From DSYU01 sp964437595 (lineage in GTDB: Bacteria > Chloroflexota > Anaerolineae > Anaerolineales > Anaerolineaceae), in NCBI GenBank assembly GCA_964437595.1, contig CAYTHO010000009.1:1-64000 (forward strand): a DNA stretch of 64,000 bases, given 5' to 3'. Below the pieces are notes generated by a model that saw nothing but the letters and a program-made list of their open reading frames with translations, had not been told where the DNA came from and ran no database searches. A program made the position numbers and the translations under genes. Below are positions 23,896 to 33,436 of this stretch, in pieces; position 1 is the stretch's first letter; the number at the start of each line of letters is the position of its first letter.

Positions 23896-25104
23896 TCAGG
23901 AGGAAATCTCCTGTTCTATCAACCGTACTGCTGCCATGACCCCATCTGGTTCAGCACGAATATGTTCACCGATCCTGGCTGCCCGTTCTTTCATATGAGA
24001 ATCGTTCAAAGCTTCAGAAATTGCTTGGCTCAGGGCGGGGGCATTGAGCGATCCGCGGGTGATGAATTTGGGACCTGCGCCGAGCATGTACACCTGCTGG
24101 CCCCAATAGAACTGGTCGATGACATGCGGTATGATGATGCCTGGTACCCCAGATCGCAGAACCGAAGCCGTGGTACCAAATCCGCCGTGATGGACCACCG
24201 CGCTTACCTGCTCGAACAACCAGTTGTGTGGCAGTGATCCGGCATGGTACACCGAAGCGGGCAGTTCTACCCCCTGCAGCGCTTCATCCCAACCCTGAAT
24301 AATGGCTCGTACGCCAGCTTCCCGAACAGACTGGAGAACGATTTGCGCGCCAAGCCTTGCTTGTTTCCCAGACATGCTCATCACACCCAGGCTGACGGCA
24401 ATAGGTTTTTCGCCGATATTCAGAAATTCCTGCAAATCCGAGGGTGGCGACCAGTTTGACTCGGTGCGGTTCAACCAATAGCCGGTTGGTTTTACATAAT
24501 CAGGCCAGCGTGGGTCCGGCGGAGCTACATGGCGGCTTACCGGCAGCAGAACCATGCGTTTCGACATGAGATCGGAAATATCTTTCGCTGGAGGAGCACC
24601 CACTCGCTTGCGAAAGCGGTTGGTCGGCGCGATGAATGCCCTGCCCATGAGCGGCCATACCAGGCGGCTGATCAGGGTGGTTTTTTTTGCTGGCACCGGA
24701 ATGCGCGCAGGCTGGAGCGTTACGCTGATCCATGGGAGTCTCAGGCTTTCGGCTTCAGCGATACCACTCCCAGTATCTGTTGTAATTAACAGGTCAGCAT
24801 CCTGGCAGATCTGAAGCACATCCGGATAAGCCTGTTCGACCAGCCGGGCGCCAAGACTCATTACGCGAATCATCCCGATCCACATATTGTCAAAAGATTG
24901 TGCCATGAGCCGGGCACCCTCCTCGCCCATGTCAACCGCCGGGCCGACCGGTGCGCTGTTTACCTGGTGCGAGGCAGCCAGCGCGCAAAGCGTGGGGTTG
25001 GTGGCCAGGGTTATATCATGCCCGGCTTCTTGCAATCCGCGTGCAAGGTTAATGTATGGCTGAACATCGCCACGCGATCCGATGGCCGCGATTATGATCT
25101 TCAT
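23896..25104 (-). CDS. Family 1 glycosyltransferase (macrolide/sterol/carotenoid type)
   Basis: A 402-residue GT-B enzyme. N-terminus MKIIIAAIGSRGDVQPYINLARGLQEAGHDITLAT and C-terminal VSAVVHHGGFGTTASVLRSGVPGIIIPHVIDQFYWGQ are the GT1 signatures; the second binds the nucleotide sugar. Such enzymes glycosylate lipophilic acceptors such as sterols, macrolides or hydroxylated carotenoids (CrtX-like). With carotenoid genes in the window, a carotenoid glucosyltransferase is plausible but unproven. Start 25104 follows GGAGC; an upstream in-frame start at 25152 lacks support. Confidence 0.85.
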   Translation of the reverse strand: MKIIIAAIGSRGDVQPYINLARGLQEAGHDITLATNPTLCALAASHQVNSAPVGPAVDMGEEGARLMAQSFDNMWIGMIRVMSLGARLVEQAYPDVLQICQDADLLITTDTGSGIAEAESLRLPWISVTLQPARIPVPAKKTTLISRLVWPLMGRAFIAPTNRFRKRVGAPPAKDISDLMSKRMVLLPVSRHVAPPDPRWPDYVKPTGYWLNRTESNWSPPSDLQEFLNIGEKPIAVSLGVMSMSGKQARLGAQIVLQSVREAGVRAIIQGWDEALQGVELPASVYHAGSLPHNWLFEQVSAVVHHGGFGTTASVLRSGVPGIIIPHVIDQFYWGQQVYMLGAGPKFITRGSLNAPALSQAISEALNDSHMKERAARIGEHIRAEPDGVMAAVRLIEQEISS

Positions 25105-25297
25105 TGAACAGCTCCAATTGATTAATTGCGCAGTGGAATCCGTTGGATACACCCTATCTATTGTAAATCACCATTGACACAATGACGGGATAGGCTACCT
25201 TTCGCTTTTCTTTTTTATGCTACGAACTGAAAACATCGGTTAGAATCAACCATGAAACGTTTTTCTCAATTACAAATGCTCTCGGAGGAGTATCTCT

Positions 25298-26848
25298 ATG
25301 CCAATCAAAATCGCCATGATTGGGGCCGGTTCTATTGGCTTCACCCGCAAACTGATGCAGGATATCCTGAGCGTGCCAGAACTGGCAGACACAGAATTTG
25401 CTTTTATGGATATCTCTGAGCGCAACCTTGACATGGTGACCCAGTTGGCCCAGCGCGATCTGGCTGCCTCTGGACTTCCTGCCCGGCTTACTGCCACACT
25501 TGACCGCCGTGCGGCGATCGCTGATAGTGATTATATAATCAGCACCATCCGCCAGGGTGGGTTGGAGGCCTTCCAGCTCGATATTGACATTCCCCTGCGT
25601 TATGGCATTGACCAATGCGTAGGCGATACATTGTGCGCGGGCGGTATCATGTACGCCGCGCGTACCATCCCAGAACTGCTCGATTTCTGCAAGGATATCC
25701 GCGAAGTGGCGAAACCGGCGGCAATATTCCTGAATTACTCTAACCCCATGGCGATGAACACCTGGGCTTGCAACAAGTATGGTGGGGTCCAGACCATCGG
25801 TTTATGTCATGGCGTCCAGGGTGCTCATTGGCAAATTACCGATTGTGTGAACCGCTGGGCAAAGCAGCAGGGCCTGGTGCCGCAAGATTACCAGATGCAC
25901 CGCCGTGAAGTAGAAGTGATTGCCGCTGGTCTAAACCACCAGACCTGGTTTATCAAAGTGGACTGGCGTGGAATCGATATGTTGCCTAAATTGCTGGAGT
26001 TGTTTGAGCAGCATCCGGAATATTCCAAAACAGAGAAGGTTCGCATTGATGTGCTGCGCCGTTTTGGTTATTACAGCACCGAGTCGAACGGGCACCTGAG
26101 CGAATATGTTCCCTGGTACCGCAAACGCCCGGAAGAGATCATGCAGTTGATCGACCTCTCTAGCTGGATTAATGGCGAAACGGGCGGGTATTTACGGGTT
26201 TGCACTGAAGGTCGCAACTGGTTTGAAACAGATTTCCCGCGCTGGTTGGCCGAGCCGCCCCTGGATTGGAAAAATTACAGGCGCTCCGAGGAACATGGGT
26301 CATATATTATTGAAGCCCTCGAAACGGGTCGCACCTACCGCGGGCACTTCAACGTGCCTAACCGTGGGAATATTACCAATCTTCCAGATGGCTGTGTGGT
26401 GGAAATCCCCGGCTATGTGGATCGGACCGGGGTTCACATGCCGGTCATCGGCGATCTACCCATGGCGTGCGCGGCAACTTGCGCTGTGTCGGCCCGCGTG
26501 CAAGAAATGGCGATGGAAGCCGCCGTTCATGGTGATGTCGCCCTCTTAAAGCAGGCTATGCTGCACGATCCTCTGACGGGTGCCGTTTGTAACCCCGAAG
26601 AAATATGGCAAATGACGGATGAGATGCTGGTGCAGCAGGCGCTTTGGCTGCCCAATTTTGCCGGTGAAATTGAAAAGGCGCGCCATCGTCTGGATACAGC
26701 CGAAAGCAGCGGCACGCGAGTAAAAACGCGTACGTGGCAGGGGGCAGCTCGCTTGCATACCAAAACCGTGGATGAGATGGCTGAGGATGCCGCTGCCGCT
26801 CGCGAAATGGCTGCTGCTGCAGACAAAGGAAAGCTCACCAGAACGTGA
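25298..26848 (+). CDS. GH4 family glycosidase (AglA/MelA-like)
   Basis: A 516-residue NAD- and Mn-dependent glycosidase. The Rossmann start is IAMIGAGSIGFTRKLMQDIL; the substrate-metal site is NYSNPMAM and GLCHGVQG (Cys and His bind Mn). GH4 enzymes cleave alpha- or beta-glycosides by oxidation at C3 and elimination; specificity (alpha-glucosidase, alpha-galactosidase, galacturonidase) depends on residues around CHxV that cannot be settled here. CGGAGGAG precedes the ATG. Cytoplasmic. Confidence 0.93.
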   Translation: MPIKIAMIGAGSIGFTRKLMQDILSVPELADTEFAFMDISERNLDMVTQLAQRDLAASGLPARLTATLDRRAAIADSDYIISTIRQGGLEAFQLDIDIPLRYGIDQCVGDTLCAGGIMYAARTIPELLDFCKDIREVAKPAAIFLNYSNPMAMNTWACNKYGGVQTIGLCHGVQGAHWQITDCVNRWAKQQGLVPQDYQMHRREVEVIAAGLNHQTWFIKVDWRGIDMLPKLLELFEQHPEYSKTEKVRIDVLRRFGYYSTESNGHLSEYVPWYRKRPEEIMQLIDLSSWINGETGGYLRVCTEGRNWFETDFPRWLAEPPLDWKNYRRSEEHGSYIIEALETGRTYRGHFNVPNRGNITNLPDGCVVEIPGYVDRTGVHMPVIGDLPMACAATCAVSARVQEMAMEAAVHGDVALLKQAMLHDPLTGAVCNPEEIWQMTDEMLVQQALWLPNFAGEIEKARHRLDTAESSGTRVKTRTWQGAARLHTKTVDEMAEDAAAAREMAAAADKGKLTRT

Positions 26849-26902
26849 TAGAGTTGGGATCACTGGTAAACGGTACGGGCAAGACGCTCATGTGAGTTGA
26901 CC

Positions 26903-27430
26903 ATGGTTCTTTGGCGAAAGCTCTTATCTGGCGGATTGGCCTTTTGCTTTGGGCTGCTAATCGCGGCCTGCTCATCCTTATCCGAATCGGCTTACTGGCG
27001 CGTCGAACCGGGTCATGCGATAGAGCCAACATCCCTGGTTTTAGCGAACCGCACGCCAAAACCATCCCTGACGCCAACAGCGACCCGCACCCCTACAGCC
27101 ACGCCCACAAAAAATTTTGATCTGGACTATTATTACGGCGGGCAGACGGTCACGATGGATGATGTGGGGCGCATCCTTCCTTTACGGTTGGGCGAAAGTT
27201 TTTCGCTTTACCTTGGCAGTGGATATACCTGGCAGGTGGTTTCCCAACCCGAATACCTGATTAGCCAGAATTTGAAAATTACCCCGGCCCCAGGCGAACA
27301 GGGGATCTTTGTTGCCAGGCAGCGGGGTCAGGGCCTGTTAAAAGCGATTGGCGAACCTGCCTGCCGCCAGCAGCAGCCTCCTTGTGAAAGGCCAAGTGTC
27401 CTGTTCCAGATACAGGTTGTTATCGAGTAA
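26903..27430 (+). CDS. Lipoprotein with possible chagasin-like (I42) domain
   Basis: A 175-residue lipoprotein: signal peptide with lipobox LIAAC (C23), a Thr/Pro linker, then a beta-rich domain with LGESFSLYLGSGYTWQVVSQPEYLI and IFVARQRGQGLLKAIGEPAC...VLFQIQVVIE. The GYTW element and the strand order resemble chagasin-type cysteine-protease inhibitors, though the NPTTG part is absent. It would sit on the outer face of the membrane. Begins 54 nt after GH4; terminates at a strong bidirectional hairpin. Confidence 0.7.
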   Translation: MVLWRKLLSGGLAFCFGLLIAACSSLSESAYWRVEPGHAIEPTSLVLANRTPKPSLTPTATRTPTATPTKNFDLDYYYGGQTVTMDDVGRILPLRLGESFSLYLGSGYTWQVVSQPEYLISQNLKITPAPGEQGIFVARQRGQGLLKAIGEPACRQQQPPCERPSVLFQIQVVIE

Positions 27431-27434
27431 TAAA

Positions 27435-27464
27435 AAACGGCACGCAGTCCACAGCGTGCCGTTT
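27435..27464. terminator. Bidirectional terminator between the lipoprotein and GH3 genes
   Basis: AAACGGCACGC (27435-27445) and GCGTGCCGTTT (27454-27464) form a perfect 11-bp stem with 8-nt loop, between converging stops at 27430 and 27476. A-run on the left and T-rich right side serve both directions. Confidence 0.85.
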
Positions 27465-27475
27465 CTATAAACTTG

Positions 27476-29617
27476 TTATTTCACTACGAATGTGGCAGTG
27501 GCTGGCTGCGGCGCCCCAAGGTCTGTGCCGCGCTTTCCTGGTGCGCAGCCTCCAATAACCAGGCGGAAATCACCCGGTTCGAGTTTCTGGGAGCCATCGC
27601 CATCGATAAACATCATCATCTCTGGTGTAATGGTGAAACGTACCGTTTTGCTCTCTCCCGCCTTTAAGGCTGTCCGCTCAAAGGCAACCAGCTTGTGCAG
27701 CGGCACGGTGGTCGAGGCTGCCAGGTCTGAAAGGTAAACCTGAACCACTTCCTCGCCATCCCGGCCCCCGGTATTGGTAACATTGACGCGCACTTCCAGA
27801 GACTCGCCGGCTTTTATACTGGACTGTATGAGCTTTAGATCATCATAAGCGAAAGTTGTATAGCTCAAGCCAAATCCGAATGGGAAAAGCGGTTCCCAGG
27901 TGGCGTAGCGGTAGGTCCTTTCGGTCATGCTGTAATCATCGAACGGTGGGAGCTGACTGGTTGCTTTGGGGAAGGTGATAGGCAGCTTGCCAGATGGATT
28001 GGCTTTACCGAACAGGATATCGGCGAGGGCATTGCCGCCTTCTTCTCCCGGGTACCAGACGTGAACAATGGCTTCCGCCAGTTCCTCGGCTTCGCCTAAT
28101 GCAATGGCGCTGCCGCCAAACAGCACCAGGATGATCCTGGCCCCGGCGATTTTTAGTTTGCGCAGATACTCTACCTGTGCTTCCGGCAGCTCGATTGAAG
28201 CGCGGTCGCCACCCTTCTCGACCAGAATGGCTTCGCCTTCTTCGCCTTCCATCATCGGTGACAGCCCCATACAGGCAATTGTCAAACTGGCTTCCGCCGC
28301 CATTCCGATCGACCAGTTATTCGGTGTAAGTCCGAAGTCCGTGAGCATCATACCCTGGTGGTACACCATCCCCATTCCTTCGGGTACCGCGTTGGTAATT
28401 CCCTCCAGCGCCGTTACCATATGCCGGTTGAAACCGTAATAATTGCCCATCAGAACGTTTACCACAGCTGCGTTTGGCCCGGCGACCATGACAGAGGCTG
28501 TATTGGGATCGATTGGAAGGATATTATTTTTATTCTTAAGCAGGACGATAGATTTCACAGCGGATTCATACGCCAGTTGGCGGTGCTCAGGGCAGTCCAC
28601 CACACTCAACGGTATGGAAGCATAGGGTACCATCTCGTCCGGGTCGAACAATCCGAGTTTAAAGCGCGATAATAAAGTTCGGCTTAATGCCTGGTCCACA
28701 TCTGCTTCAGTCAGCAGGCCCCGATCAATCGCCTCCGCCAGGCTGTCGTAGTATGCATGGTCGCAAGACAGGTCGCACCCGGCTTTAATCGCTACGGCGG
28801 TTGCTTCAGCGGCATCGCTTGTGTATTTGTGGTTGAGGTGAATATCGGTTACTGCTCCGCAGTCAGAAACTACATGGCCTTCGAATCCCCATTCCTCTCG
28901 CAGTATCTCATTCAGCAGGAATTCACTGGCATTGCACGGGACTCCGTACACCGCATTGTAAGCGCCCATCACTGACTCTACCTTGGCCTCTTGTACCAAC
29001 TTTTTGAAGGCCGGCAGATAGGTGTCATACAGGTCGCGTTTTGACGGATCGACATTAAATTCATGCCGCAGCGCTTCTGGCCCAGAATGTACAGCGTAAT
29101 GCTTGGCGCAAGCAGCAGATTTCAAGTAGCGTGGATCATCACCTTGCAAGCCCTGCACAAAGGCAATACCGAGCTCGCCCGTGAGATGAGGATCTTCACC
29201 GTATGTCTCCTGCCCTCTTCCCCACCTGGGGTCGCGATCCTGGTTGACATTGGGTGACCAGAAATGCAGTCCACTGTATTGGTATGTATATCCCAATCGT
29301 TTCAGAGTGGCATGAAATTTTGCCCGCCCTTCATCGCTGATAGCCGTTGCAACTCGTTTCAATAGGTCCGGGTCCCAGGTAGCTCCCAGACCAATAGCCT
29401 GCGGAAAAACCGTTGCCAGCCCGTTGCGTGCCACCCCATGCAGCGCTTCGGACCAGTAATCATAGGCAGGAATCCCCAGGCGGGGAATTGCCCTTGACTG
29501 GTACGTCATCTGCGAGATTTTTTCTTGCAGCGTCATTCTGGATAACAGGTCTTTAATTCGTTCGTCTGTTGGGAGCGAAGGATTTTGGAACGCGGGAGTG
29601 CTATCAGAAACGGGCAT
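27476..29617 (-). CDS. GH3 beta-glucosidase/beta-xylosidase
   Basis: A 713-residue GH3 enzyme. The (beta/alpha)8 domain has the catalytic nucleophile D252 in VVSDCGAVTDI, with KHYAVHSGPE and WGRGQETYGEDP. The alpha/beta sandwich follows (ALADILFGKANPSGKLPITFP) and a C-terminal fibronectin III-like domain (VNVTNTGGRDGEEVVQVYL). SDCG with ARNGLATVFPQAIGLGATWD is closest to plant and bacterial beta-xylosidases or alpha-L-arabinofuranosidases. No signal peptide. GAGGAG precedes the ATG. Confidence 0.95.
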   Translation of the reverse strand: MPVSDSTPAFQNPSLPTDERIKDLLSRMTLQEKISQMTYQSRAIPRLGIPAYDYWSEALHGVARNGLATVFPQAIGLGATWDPDLLKRVATAISDEGRAKFHATLKRLGYTYQYSGLHFWSPNVNQDRDPRWGRGQETYGEDPHLTGELGIAFVQGLQGDDPRYLKSAACAKHYAVHSGPEALRHEFNVDPSKRDLYDTYLPAFKKLVQEAKVESVMGAYNAVYGVPCNASEFLLNEILREEWGFEGHVVSDCGAVTDIHLNHKYTSDAAEATAVAIKAGCDLSCDHAYYDSLAEAIDRGLLTEADVDQALSRTLLSRFKLGLFDPDEMVPYASIPLSVVDCPEHRQLAYESAVKSIVLLKNKNNILPIDPNTASVMVAGPNAAVVNVLMGNYYGFNRHMVTALEGITNAVPEGMGMVYHQGMMLTDFGLTPNNWSIGMAAEASLTIACMGLSPMMEGEEGEAILVEKGGDRASIELPEAQVEYLRKLKIAGARIILVLFGGSAIALGEAEELAEAIVHVWYPGEEGGNALADILFGKANPSGKLPITFPKATSQLPPFDDYSMTERTYRYATWEPLFPFGFGLSYTTFAYDDLKLIQSSIKAGESLEVRVNVTNTGGRDGEEVVQVYLSDLAASTTVPLHKLVAFERTALKAGESKTVRFTITPEMMMFIDGDGSQKLEPGDFRLVIGGCAPGKRGTDLGAPQPATATFVVK

Positions 29618-29684
29618 TTGTATTTCTCCTCATTGAACATGGTTCATTGTTTGGCGTGTGGTTTTTAGTAAACCATGATGCCGT

Positions 29685-30356
29685 TTAAATAAAATTGTCA
29701 GTCCAATAACCTCGGCGAAGCGCCATGAAATTATTATAGGTTAGCCAGCCAAGCACCAGAGCCAGGTAGAGCCCACCCCGGCCCAGGATAACAACAACAA
29801 CCAGGATTGCAAAAATACCAGACCCGATAGAGATGATCAATGGTGTGCGCTCATCGTATGGATTCCGTATCCAATGGTACGCATTTCGCATAATACTACC
29901 GCCATCCAGCGGCAGAATAGGGATCAGATTAATGATTCCCCAACCGATGCTAACCCATTTCAGGTTCTCTACAATGAAAAACAGGTATTCATTTTTGATG
30001 AATCCTGTGAAACTGGTGATCAAAAGGATGATACCGCCAAGGATAAAACCTGCCAGCGGGCCGGCAAAGCTGATTAAAATCTCCTTTGGATAGGATAAGA
30101 GCGAATTACGCGTGCTGATCGTTAAACCGCCCATCGAATATAATTCGATACGTGAAGAACGCCCGTAATACTCTGCGGCAACCGCGTGTCCTATTTCATG
30201 CAGTAAGACGGAAACGAAGACGATGAGTACCCATAACGCTATCTTAATGAGATTACCGGAATAAATACCGAGAAGTGCTGCCACCAGAAAGAAAGAGAAG
30301 TGGACCCGTACCGGGAAGTTTAAAATTTGAAAATTCAAACTGGCTGATGACCGCAT
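29685..30356 (-). CDS. Site-2 protease family (M50) metalloprotease
   Basis: A 223-residue membrane protease with about six hydrophobic segments. The zinc motif is H53-E-x-x-H57 (LLHEIGHAVAAEYYG) and the third ligand is D151 in NLIPILPLDGG. The family cuts membrane proteins within the bilayer to release regulators or clear signal peptides. No PDZ or CBS domain, so it is the minimal form. Confidence 0.9.
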   Translation of the reverse strand: MRSSASLNFQILNFPVRVHFSFFLVAALLGIYSGNLIKIALWVLIVFVSVLLHEIGHAVAAEYYGRSSRIELYSMGGLTISTRNSLLSYPKEILISFAGPLAGFILGGIILLITSFTGFIKNEYLFFIVENLKWVSIGWGIINLIPILPLDGGSIMRNAYHWIRNPYDERTPLIISIGSGIFAILVVVVILGRGGLYLALVLGWLTYNNFMALRRGYWTDNFI

Positions 30357-30423
30357 TTTATCACCCGATTACGTTCCCAGACTCATTCAATCTTAGAGGA
30401 AAGTCGAAAATGCGTCAAGTGTT

Positions 30424-31779
30424 TTACGAAATAAGCCTTGCTGTAAGGTCGTGAACCATTGCGCCTGTAATCTGCGCTGGTACGATCTGCCCAATTTCGG
30501 CTTTACCCTCAACAAAAACGAGACCGTCAATTTCGGGAGCATCATGAAATGCCCGCCCGACGGATATACCATCGTTGTAGCCTTCGATCAGGATGGATTG
30601 AGTCTGCCCAACAAAAGACTGGTTCCGTGCTAGAGATATTTTCTCCTGTGCTTCGACCAGTCGTAGCAAACGCTCTTGCTTAACTTCGGCGGGAAAGGGG
30701 TCTCCAAGCGGCTCGCTGGTTGTGCCTGGCTCGAAGGAAAACGGGAAAACCCCAACATGATCAAATCGGATTTCTTCAACAAAATCGAGCAGCGCCTGGA
30801 ATTCCTCTTCGGTCTCGCCCGGGTAGCCGGCAATAAAGGTGGTGCGGAGAGCAAGGTTAGGGATTGATGCGCGAATTTTCTCCAGGGTTTTATAGACCCA
30901 GTCCATGTTAGCCGGGCGGCGCATGCGCCTCAGCGTCAGCGGGTGCGCATGCTGGAGAGGCATATCCAGGTAGGGGACGATTTGCTTGCGGGTTGCCATC
31001 ACCTCAATCAGGCGGTCGGTGACGTAGCCTGGGTACGCGTAAAGGATGCGGATCCAGGGTAATTCTGGGATCTCTTCTGTAATGCGCTCCAGGAGCTGCG
31101 CCAATCCATCCTTGATGCCCAGGTCATGACCGTAATCGGTTGTATCCTGTGCGATCAGGAGAATCTCATTCACGCCGCTGTTAGCCAGGGTTCGCGCTTC
31201 GTTCAATATATCCTCAATAGGGCGGCTGACGGCAGTACCCTTGATCAAGGGAATGGCGCAAAAAGCGCACGGGCGGCGGCAGCCATCGGCGATCTTAATG
31301 TAGGCGCTGCCGCCCTGGCGAGCGATCCGCATCACTCCTTTTTCATCCCTACCGACGGTCTCTATTTCTGGCAGGTGATAGATCGGCTTAGGGTAACCGC
31401 TGTCATCGCGCTGGCGTCCAGCTAACTCCTGCACCAGCTCTACAATATCCATCCAACGACGCGTGCCTAATATGCCATCGATTCCTGGCACCTGTTGGAT
31501 GACCATCTCGCTGTAGCGCTGTGTCAGGCAGCCTGCTGCAATTAACAACTGCCCGCGCCGTTTCTTCCTGGCCAGGTCCCCTAGCACTTCAATGGACTCC
31601 TGGCGAGCAGGACCGATGAACCCGCAGGTATTTACGATCAACAGGCTGGCTTCCCCGGCGCGATCCGTAGCTGAAAAGCCGGCTCTTTGTAGCAAAGCAG
31701 CCATGGATTCGGAATCGACTGTATTTTTCGCACAGCCTAGGGATACCAGATAAAAATTTTTCTTTTTCATGGTGCTCAT
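30424..31779 (-). CDS. rimO: Ribosomal protein S12 methylthiotransferase RimO
   Basis: A 451-residue radical SAM methylthiotransferase. N-terminal cluster cysteines C16, C52 and C84 (LVSLGCAKN, NTCGF, AAGCLTQR), radical SAM C167-x3-C171-x2-C174 (DGCRRPCAFCAIP), and a C-terminal TRAM domain. RimO adds a methylthio group to Asp88 of ribosomal protein S12. The GCAKNTVDSE start favours RimO over MiaB. Its start overlaps the RodZ-like gene by 4 nt. Confidence 0.95.
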   Translation of the reverse strand: MSTMKKKNFYLVSLGCAKNTVDSESMAALLQRAGFSATDRAGEASLLIVNTCGFIGPARQESIEVLGDLARKKRRGQLLIAAGCLTQRYSEMVIQQVPGIDGILGTRRWMDIVELVQELAGRQRDDSGYPKPIYHLPEIETVGRDEKGVMRIARQGGSAYIKIADGCRRPCAFCAIPLIKGTAVSRPIEDILNEARTLANSGVNEILLIAQDTTDYGHDLGIKDGLAQLLERITEEIPELPWIRILYAYPGYVTDRLIEVMATRKQIVPYLDMPLQHAHPLTLRRMRRPANMDWVYKTLEKIRASIPNLALRTTFIAGYPGETEEEFQALLDFVEEIRFDHVGVFPFSFEPGTTSEPLGDPFPAEVKQERLLRLVEAQEKISLARNQSFVGQTQSILIEGYNDGISVGRAFHDAPEIDGLVFVEGKAEIGQIVPAQITGAMVHDLTARLIS

Positions 31780-33293
31780 TCGTTCGGAATAAATGGGGTA
31801 ATGGTTGGGGTTGCCTGGGATGTTGCCGTGGGTAGCGGCGTAAGAGTAGCCAGTGGAGTAGCCGTTGGCGTAAAGGTGAAGGCCGCCGTGGGAGTGAGCA
31901 ACCCATCCCTGGAAAAGATCAGGCTGACCACCTCGCCTGTTGTACCCAGGGTCCCCAGGTCATCTTGGTTGAAAAATACCTGCATTGCGGCTCCATCCCC
32001 GGTTGTAAGCTCAATATTTTTTGTGCCAGAAAAAGCATAAGCATTACCGGGGACTGTTCGGCCCAGAAACTTTACTTTATCATCCGCCACCACGCGCAAC
32101 CAGGCGCGTTCACGAGCCACAATATAGATCTGCAGTGGATCGTTATTGATGGGCGCTAAGGTAAGTGTAACGATCGGGGCTGGCGCTGGTGTCAGGGTGA
32201 ATAAGTTATTTTGGGTATTCGCCTGCCCGCCGGCAGCCTGTGTTTTGGTTGGCTCAACCTGCGTAACTTCCTGGTTCGGATCGTTCACGGGTGTTACGGT
32301 AGGAGGCGTGCTGGGGGTAACGTCCATGTCGCTGTTACTGGTCGCTCCTGGCGGTGTCAAGGCAGCGGCTAGTGTGCCTGTGCGGTCGGCTTTTGGAGTG
32401 AGTAAAATACCCCCTACGCCGGGTGGTGTTGGCTCAGACTGTGTATTCCGCACGTTGCTGATCCGTGCTGTGGTCCATAGAGCGGAGAAAAGGATGACGC
32501 CCGCCACAGCTACCCCAAAGAGCAAGTCAGGGGTCAGCAGTCGCCGCCAAAATGGCGCCTGTCGGGCAGGTCGTTTTTTCGCCTGGATCGTTCCTGGTTC
32601 GGGTTTGGGGATGCGTTCGATCCGCCTGGTTTGAAGCCCCTCTGCAAATCGCAGGAGTACTTTGCCCTCATCCATGTTCAGGAACTTCACATAATTGCTG
32701 AGCATACCGCGTCCTTGCACAGGGGAAGGCAGTTGTTCGATCTGTCCGGCTTCTAACGCCTGGATGTAATGTTGGCGCAGGCGGGTAAACCGCTCTACCT
32801 CGGCTCGTGATAATCCCAGAGACTCGCGCTGCTTCTGCAGCATCTGTCCAATCTCGAGGAAAATCTCATGTGAGCTTTCTTCATTCTCAGAAGAGTAATC
32901 CCCTCTACCGGCTGCAGTCGCGGAAACCGTTGGCTTGGCAATATCTGCCAGGTTAATGGCAGGTAGCGGCGCTTCTGCTGGCGCGGGGTCTGTGAAGCTG
33001 CCTTCTTGTTCGATGGGGTTATCTTGAGGAATAGCGATGGAAGGGGCATCTGCTTCGGCAGGCAGAGTACCATCCCAGGCAGCCAAAAGCTCACCAATTG
33101 GCAGATCGAGGTGACCAGCGTAGAGACGCAAAAAACCACGCCCCTGTACAACGGACGGTAAGAAATCGCGCTGATCGTTTTCGAGCGCTTCCAGGTAATG
33201 CTTGCGTATATGCGTAGCCTGTGAAACCTGCTCTAACGTCAGCCCGCGTTTATTGCGCGCTTCTTTAAGCTGATCGCCGATACTCTGTGCCAT
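31776..33293 (-). CDS. RodZ-like protein with two helix-turn-helix domains
   Basis: A 505-residue protein with two HTH_25 domains in tandem: residues 5-72 (IGDQLKEARNKRGLTLEQVSQATHIRKHYLEALE) and 147-216 (IGQMLQKQRESLGLSRAEVERFTRLRQHYIQALE). A membrane helix follows at about 255-276, then a Thr/Pro-rich stretch and a DUF4115-like beta domain (ERAWLRVVADDKVKFLGRTVPG). RodZ anchors MreB and shapes rods; the usual form has one HTH, so the duplication is unusual. 4-nt overlap with rimO. Confidence 0.88.
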   Translation of the reverse strand: MAQSIGDQLKEARNKRGLTLEQVSQATHIRKHYLEALENDQRDFLPSVVQGRGFLRLYAGHLDLPIGELLAAWDGTLPAEADAPSIAIPQDNPIEQEGSFTDPAPAEAPLPAINLADIAKPTVSATAAGRGDYSSENEESSHEIFLEIGQMLQKQRESLGLSRAEVERFTRLRQHYIQALEAGQIEQLPSPVQGRGMLSNYVKFLNMDEGKVLLRFAEGLQTRRIERIPKPEPGTIQAKKRPARQAPFWRRLLTPDLLFGVAVAGVILFSALWTTARISNVRNTQSEPTPPGVGGILLTPKADRTGTLAAALTPPGATSNSDMDVTPSTPPTVTPVNDPNQEVTQVEPTKTQAAGGQANTQNNLFTLTPAPAPIVTLTLAPINNDPLQIYIVARERAWLRVVADDKVKFLGRTVPGNAYAFSGTKNIELTTGDGAAMQVFFNQDDLGTLGTTGEVVSLIFSRDGLLTPTAAFTFTPTATPLATLTPLPTATSQATPTITPFIPNE

Positions 33294-33377
33294 ACGTACT
33301 CATTCCGGATAATTATACCTTATCCCTTTGGCTGCTTTCTGTTTCCAAAAGTAGGCGCTGAAAATTTCAATAATAGA

Positions 33378-33410
33378 ACCGGCCTGGGGAGACATCTTCC
33401 CCAGGCCGGT
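33378..33410 (-). terminator. Terminator downstream of rplI
   Basis: A perfect 13-bp stem (33378-33390 with 33398-33410, loop 7) lies about 25 nt past the rplI stop, followed on the minus strand by TTCTATTATT. Confidence 0.85.
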
Positions 33411-33436
33411 CAGGCTTTATCAAGTCAGTAATTGGT

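Noticed and set aside
32146..32634. Long ORF antisense to the RodZ-like gene
   Set aside because: Low-complexity Val/Gly/Thr reading caused by the Thr/Pro-rich linker on the other strand; no ribosome binding site.
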